In this document: piece by piece, positions 59,449 through 64,000 of the stretch
How the letters are laid out: every line of letters begins with the position of its first letter
How positions within the stretch are numbered: the first letter of the stretch is position 1
Assembly: GCA_022385755.1 (NCBI GenBank)
Contig: MU278356.1
Location: forward strand, 480,589-544,588
DNA from: Trametopsis cervina
Lineage: Eukaryota; Basidiomycota; Agaricomycetes; Polyporales; Irpicaceae
Reading direction: 5' to 3'
DNA: 64,000 nucleotides
Notes under the pieces: model-generated
What the model saw: only the letters and a program-made list of their open reading frames with translations
What the model was told of the DNA's origin: nothing
Database searches by the model: none
Position numbers and translations under genes: made by a program

Positions 59449-60279
59449 CTACTGATCCTTCTTGCTCTCCGCCCTCTCCTCTTTCGCAATTGGTTCTTCT
59501 GCCACAAGTGTTGACGCCAGTCTCGCGTTCTCCTTCGCTTCCGCGCGCCTGGCGTATTCTTCTCCGGCCTGCATTAAAACATCCCGAGTTTCAGAAGGGG
59601 AGAGGTATGAAGTGAGTACAGTGAGTCCAATACTCCACATTTGTATAGCACAAGGGCAACAACGGACCTGAAGTGTGAGGACAGCACCCAACAGCACAAT
59701 TATGATCGTGTTTCCAGCCGAGAGGATACGGAGGGCTTCTATTTGGTCTTCACGAGTGTCAACGCCCACCACAGGATCTGCAACCGTCCTTGACGACGGA
59801 ACGCCGACTGTAATATATACAGCTAGAGCAAAGACGTATGCGGCTGTGGGAGGAGTTTTGGGTCAGCGTGCTGATATTGAAACTACACGAAGTGAGAACA
59901 CACCGATAGACGACCCGTCGAAAAAGATGGCACTCTCATCCCACGCATGAAGCTTACCTACCAAGCCTACTAGTCCCATGCCCATTACAGCATGCATGAG
60001 AGCCTACACACAGTAAGCAGACGTCGCTTGTTCTTAGACTACAAGACATACCTTGATGGCGGGCGGCGACTTAAAGAACGTGGTATAGAACTCAAGGCCA
60101 TCAAGTATCACCTCATCCGTCAACGGCGTGAACAGTACTCTGTAGTCCACGTTGAGGCATATGAACAAAACTCCTGCATGATAACACGGGTTCAGCACAG
60201 TCTGATAACACCGGTGAAACCAAGGCGTACCAAGAAAGAAAGAGGTAGAGGCCAAAACTGCTGCTTGTCTATAGCCCAT
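59449..60279 (-). CDS. SHR3: Shr3-family ER chaperone for amino-acid permeases
   Basis: ER membrane packaging chaperone that lets amino-acid permeases fold and leave the ER (yeast Shr3, fission yeast Psh3). ATG at 60,279 (MGYRQAAVLASTSFFLG). The first intron (CTTG|GTACGC...ATGCAG|GAGTT) joins it to VLFICLNVDYRVLFTPLTDE. Then VILDGLEFYTTFFKSPPAIK, HAVMGMGLVGLVGKLHAWDE, AAYVFALAVYITVGVPSS and NTIIIVLLGAVLTLQ, four membrane segments. The cytosolic tail is charged (EEYARRAEAKENARL, ending AESKKDQ with a dilysine-like run), stop at 59,449. Four or five exons. Tandem with the RhoGAP gene. Confidence 0.88.
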
Positions 60280-60848
60280 AGTCTTACAGTTCTGCACAGT
60301 TGAGGGGAAGAGCAATGATACCGGGAGGAGAAGATAGCCTTGACAGCTCACATTCTGACCGTTGGGAGACCCATCACTGGCGCTAATGCATTAGCTCTCC
60401 TTGCGCATCGCGTGGAATATGCTGGGCTGGCACGAGCTTTACGATACACACAGTCAGTGCACAAAAGATCAGATACCGTTCTGAACCTGAGGTATAAATG
60501 CATGCATGTGTTGTCTCGACCTTGTCTCTTACCACCAGCGAAGGAGGCTGCTGTATCGCACATAGGAACCAAGTCTCTAACGTCAGATATCGCAGTGATT
60601 TAACACCAAGTGTGCATCGAGAGGTATCATGCAAGTTCACAAGCGCTGCTATAGGACAATATGGGTATAGACTCCGCAGGAGTTGCGAATAACATTCGTC
60701 CGGGCATAATAGGGAGCAAGTGCAGCACCGGAGGCATGCACTAAGATCGTAAAGTGTCGTAGGCAAGAAACTGGCATCCCCAAGGAAGGACGTGAAAGTA
60801 AATCAGGCCGGCGTACGACAAGCGCAGGGTCCCATGCATAAGTAAGCC
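60280..60848. other. Intergenic, 569 bp
   Basis: Between the RhoGAP stop and SHR3 start, both on the minus strand. Open frames on both strands lack recognisable motifs. No tRNA or repeat seen. Confidence 0.5.
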
Positions 60849-63800
60849 TTATTTCGGTGTGTGCAGCGGGGACGGCGGCACATGACCAGCGGACGGTGAG
60901 ACCTTCTGTGGAGTACGTGGGCTGTGCGGGGAAGTGTGTTGCGGTCTGGGTGAATGTGGCAGGCCTACCATACGACTCTGCCTGCGGCTAGCCTTGTCTG
61001 ACATGGAAGTGGATATGTTGAGTCCCCGGCTCGCAGCAACGTGCGAAGCTCGACTACGTGTGGATGCATCATCGGATGGGTGGAGGTGATTGTTGTAGTT
61101 GTAAGATCCGTGCGTTACCGAGGATTCTTGTAGAGACTCGTTCTCCGTATTGTCAGCACCTTCCGTACCACTTTCGTCATGAACTGAGAACTCCTCGCCG
61201 TCATCAGAGTGCTCGTCATCAGGAGCTGTATAGGTCTAATCAATAGTCATCCCCCGAAGAATGCATGAACACGAACCGGTCAAGGTACGCCCTGACAGAC
61301 CAAGAAGCTCATCGGCTGCTGCGTCGGAATAGCGCTTGCTATTGCGCCTGTTCATGGGTCCCACCTCGGGATCAGCTGCGTCATGTTCGGCAGCTTGCCC
61401 ATCGTCCATTTCGCCGTCAACATTGAAGACACGTTTGAACTCCCCCAGCATTAAACTGAAGACGCCAGCTGGGATACCAAGGGTGGGGCTGAATACGATA
61501 CCAACATTACGCATTGTCATCTTGTTCACGTTCGCATTTTGCACAACCAGGATCAGGTGGGCCGTCAATGCGCGTAAAAGACTGTAGTTGGCGATCGGTA
61601 ACGCTGCGATAAGCTGTTGCAATTCCATTATTCGCTCTTGCGGATCGACAAAGTCTGTGACACGCTTAATTAGCACTTCTGTCAGTAATTGCAATATGTG
61701 GCAACCCACCAATTACTGATAGGAAACGTAAGTGCAGATCGCGAGTGAGAATACTTGCGGGCAGCTCTCGGAGGAACGATTTCAAGAGCCCGGATATAGC
61801 ATGGGGATCCCAGTGTTCATCACTTCCCAGGAGATCCACGTCACCCTCTATACAGTATGGGTAAGCAAATGTAGCCACTGTGCTAGCAAGGTCTTACCAT
61901 TATTGAATCGGTCCTTCAACCCCTTGATAACAGCGGTACTGCCGCTCAGGCGGTAGATACCTTCTTCCTGATCCGCTCTTTTAGCCTCCAAATACTGTAT
62001 GCAACGGAAGACGATAGCAGGTAGACTGGCTATCTCTGCAACCTGTAAAGATTCCTCTAGGCTGACACCGAATACAGCCCGCGGGACATGAACTGGCGCG
62101 TTAGGCTTGTTCTCGGCTACAAAGAACTTCCAGATTAGCATAAGAATATATTATTACATTGTGTTGACGCACCATGTCGCCCTCCGAATCCCCAAAACAT
62201 GCGTGACTTGACCTTCTCGCGCCGGTCACTTGAAGATGGTGTTGGCTGCTCTGGAGGGGTGTCCTTGCCAAACTTGAATCCAGCTGGCAAAGGTGTACCA
62301 CCTATCGGTCCGGATATCTTGACTCTACCGCTCTGGTCGGCGCGGGGAGTACTCGGGCCACTGTCCTTCTCGGGGGAAGATGTCCGTTCTGGTATTGACG
62401 GTGTCTTCAGTGGGTTCATGGATCTCCGGTTGTCTTTACGTCTTTGTTCCGGCGAGGCTGGCTTGCTCTTCATGACGGCCCGTTGATCTACCAAATCCGG
62501 GTAGTGCCCCAGCTCAGAATTTGCGCGCTGGCTTACAGGGGCGAAGAAGTCTGGCTCTGCATCGCCAACAAGAGGGGATGATACAGGGAGTGAGCTAGAT
62601 ATGGGAGGGTCTGTGGTTGCGATGGATTCAAGATAAGGCGGTGTCGACCTCACTGGGCTCGATGAATGCTCTTCCGGTCTAGAAGGAGGTTGAAACAACT
62701 TTGCAGTGGAACCATCCTCTTGGAGTTGGGATAACGGAATGGCGTTGGCTTTAGTGATGTCCTCCTTCCCTAGGCGACGCGTAGGTGTAGACGTCACATC
62801 TGAACTCGAGCTCGTACTCGGCCGGCTTTTCTCGTCCGGAAGTAAGCCTACGGCATGTACAACATCTTCATCGTTGTAGCGGCCGGTGACATAACGGACG
62901 AGTAATTCAACCCAGCTATCCCTCTCGGTATCACTCTCCGCACACAGCACATGCCTTGCATTGGAGCCGCCAGGACCTTTCTTACCCTCAATAATCAGAA
63001 ACGCGTGCCGATATTCATTGTCTTCATCGCCGTCTTTCTTATCTGACGGACGCTGTTGACGACCTATTTGGGCACCGGAAATTGTTATGGAGCCTAGATG
63101 GGTTCCGCCGCGCTGTGTAACGTATGTAAGATGATGAGACCGGAGTTTATGAGCACAAATGAATGGCACGATTGTAGCGAGAACTTACACTTTCATAGTA
63201 CTCCAGCGACGGGCCTTGCAGGACGAAATACCGTGTTTTCCACCCACCGAAGTTTTTGCCTCTCTTCGTCAGATATCCCTCCTTGTATCCCGCGCGTGCC
63301 ACAGGTTTTTGGGCCTCATTGGCTATACCCGAAGTAAAGAAGGCGATGATCTCATCCTTGTTCTTCACAGGCAGTGCGATTAACGATCGCAGGTAGAGTT
63401 CAAGAGCAGTCTGCATGACAAAAAAAACAGATATAAGTGATCAGCACTTAGTGAAACCTTCAGCACATTGTATGAATATGGGAAGAAGTGGGAACGCGCG
63501 CGGAGTGCTCCACAACCCGCTTCATAGCGCCTCGATAGAAAACGTCGATCCGCGAGAGATAACAGCCGAGCAATCTACCACAAGAGCCACAATGCTTGCG
63601 GAACCGCACTGCCGCCAGCAAATAGAGCGCACGGCATAAGGGTGTAAAGGCGGAATGAAGATGCAAAGCATAGACGAAGACGTACTTTTCGCTGATCGAC
63701 CTTTGCAGGAGCATGATCTTTCCACAACTTCCCCTCAGGCAAACTCACAAGTTTCTTGCCTAGACTCTTTCCAAGACCCGCCCGAACCCGAGAATCCAGT

Positions 63801-63991
63801 GTGAGCACATCGCTGTATAGCTTCTCTACGTTCCATCTCTCCTTGCCACTTCCCGGGCTGACATTGATGATAAACGACAAAACGTCCTTGCCGCGATCGT
63901 TCGGCCTAATAGTTGATTGCGTCACCTGGATTGTCGTATGCGGCAAATCGGTTGGGAGGAGAGGCAGTGAGCGAAAGGTGGGAGGGATCAT
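60849..63991 (-). CDS. PX-PH-RhoGAP protein, Bem3-like (5' end may lie outside the window)
   Basis: GTPase-activating protein for Cdc42/Rho at polarised membranes, by family. First ATG seen at 63,991; the frame stays open to the window edge and Bem3 proteins have a longer N-terminus, so the gene may be partial. PX domain (TTIQVTQSTIRPNDRGKDVL to EGKLWKDHAP), then PH domain (YKEGYLTKRGKNFGGWKTRY, FVLQGPSLEYYES, ARHVLCAESDTERDSWVELL). After an S/P-rich linker comes the RhoGAP domain: VFGVSLEESLQVAEIASLPA, EEGIYRLSGSTAVIKGL with the catalytic arginine finger (R in YRLSG), AISGLLKSFLRELPASIL, and NVNKMTMRNVGIVFSPTLGI. The tail is disordered and ends SPLHTPK with stop at 60,849. Roughly ten exons. 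Confidence 0.88.
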
Positions 63992-64000
63992 GGCGGTAGA

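Overview
The window comes from a filamentous basidiomycete, most likely an Agaricomycete. Genes carry many short introns of about 50-65 nt with GT-AG borders. The left third is packed with transposons, including a KDZ transposase element with CxC clusters of the kind abundant in Agaricomycetes. The host genes (Shr3 chaperone, Rho3, Bem3-like RhoGAP, clathrin heavy chain, Zn2Cys6 regulators) are typically fungal. I cannot name a species.

Positions 1-23,786 are a nested transposon block. Reading backwards in time: (1) a Copia LTR retrotransposon on the minus strand (LTR 23,112-23,361, gag, protease, integrase) lost its reverse transcriptase where an AT-rich non-coding element (C, right end 17,946) joins it, and a 2.1 kb fold-back element (20,079-22,166) sits between gag and protease. 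(2) A second AT-rich element of the same family (E/D, now split over 1-660, 8,765-9,385 and 16,061-16,127) entered C. (3) A KDZ transposon of about 9.3 kb entered E/D, leaving the 8-bp flank CAATTTTG. (4) Two apparently identical 2.7 kb copies of the AT-rich element (A at 6,054-8,764 and B at 13,345-16,054) landed in opposite orientation, A inside the transposase gene. (5) Recombination between A and B inverted the segment between them. The transposase gene is therefore cut in two: its 5' end reads rightward at 5.5-6.05 kb and its catalytic part reads leftward from 13.34 to 10.51 kb. The KDZ terminal repeats now lie in direct rather than inverted orientation.

Positions 23,899-64,000 are ordinary gene-dense chromosome without recognisable transposons. 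In order: Msc2/ZnT5-like zinc transporter (-), Zn2Cys6 factor 1 (-), coiled-coil protein (-), CUE/CCCH/Smr protein (-), secreted alpha/beta hydrolase (+), PDCD2/Tsr4 (-), Zn2Cys6 factor 2 (+), Rho3 GTPase (+), clathrin heavy chain (-), PQ-loop membrane protein (-), iron-sulfur L-serine dehydratase (-), SET-domain protein (+), Shr3 permease chaperone (-), PX-PH-RhoGAP protein (-, running to the window edge).

The two Zn2Cys6 factors are diverged inverted paralogs about 10 kb apart. Several genes serve membrane traffic and polarity (Rho3, RhoGAP, clathrin, PQ-loop protein, Shr3), but nothing in the layout shows that they are co-regulated. All coordinates are hand-read; exon borders are given only where I checked the splice sites.
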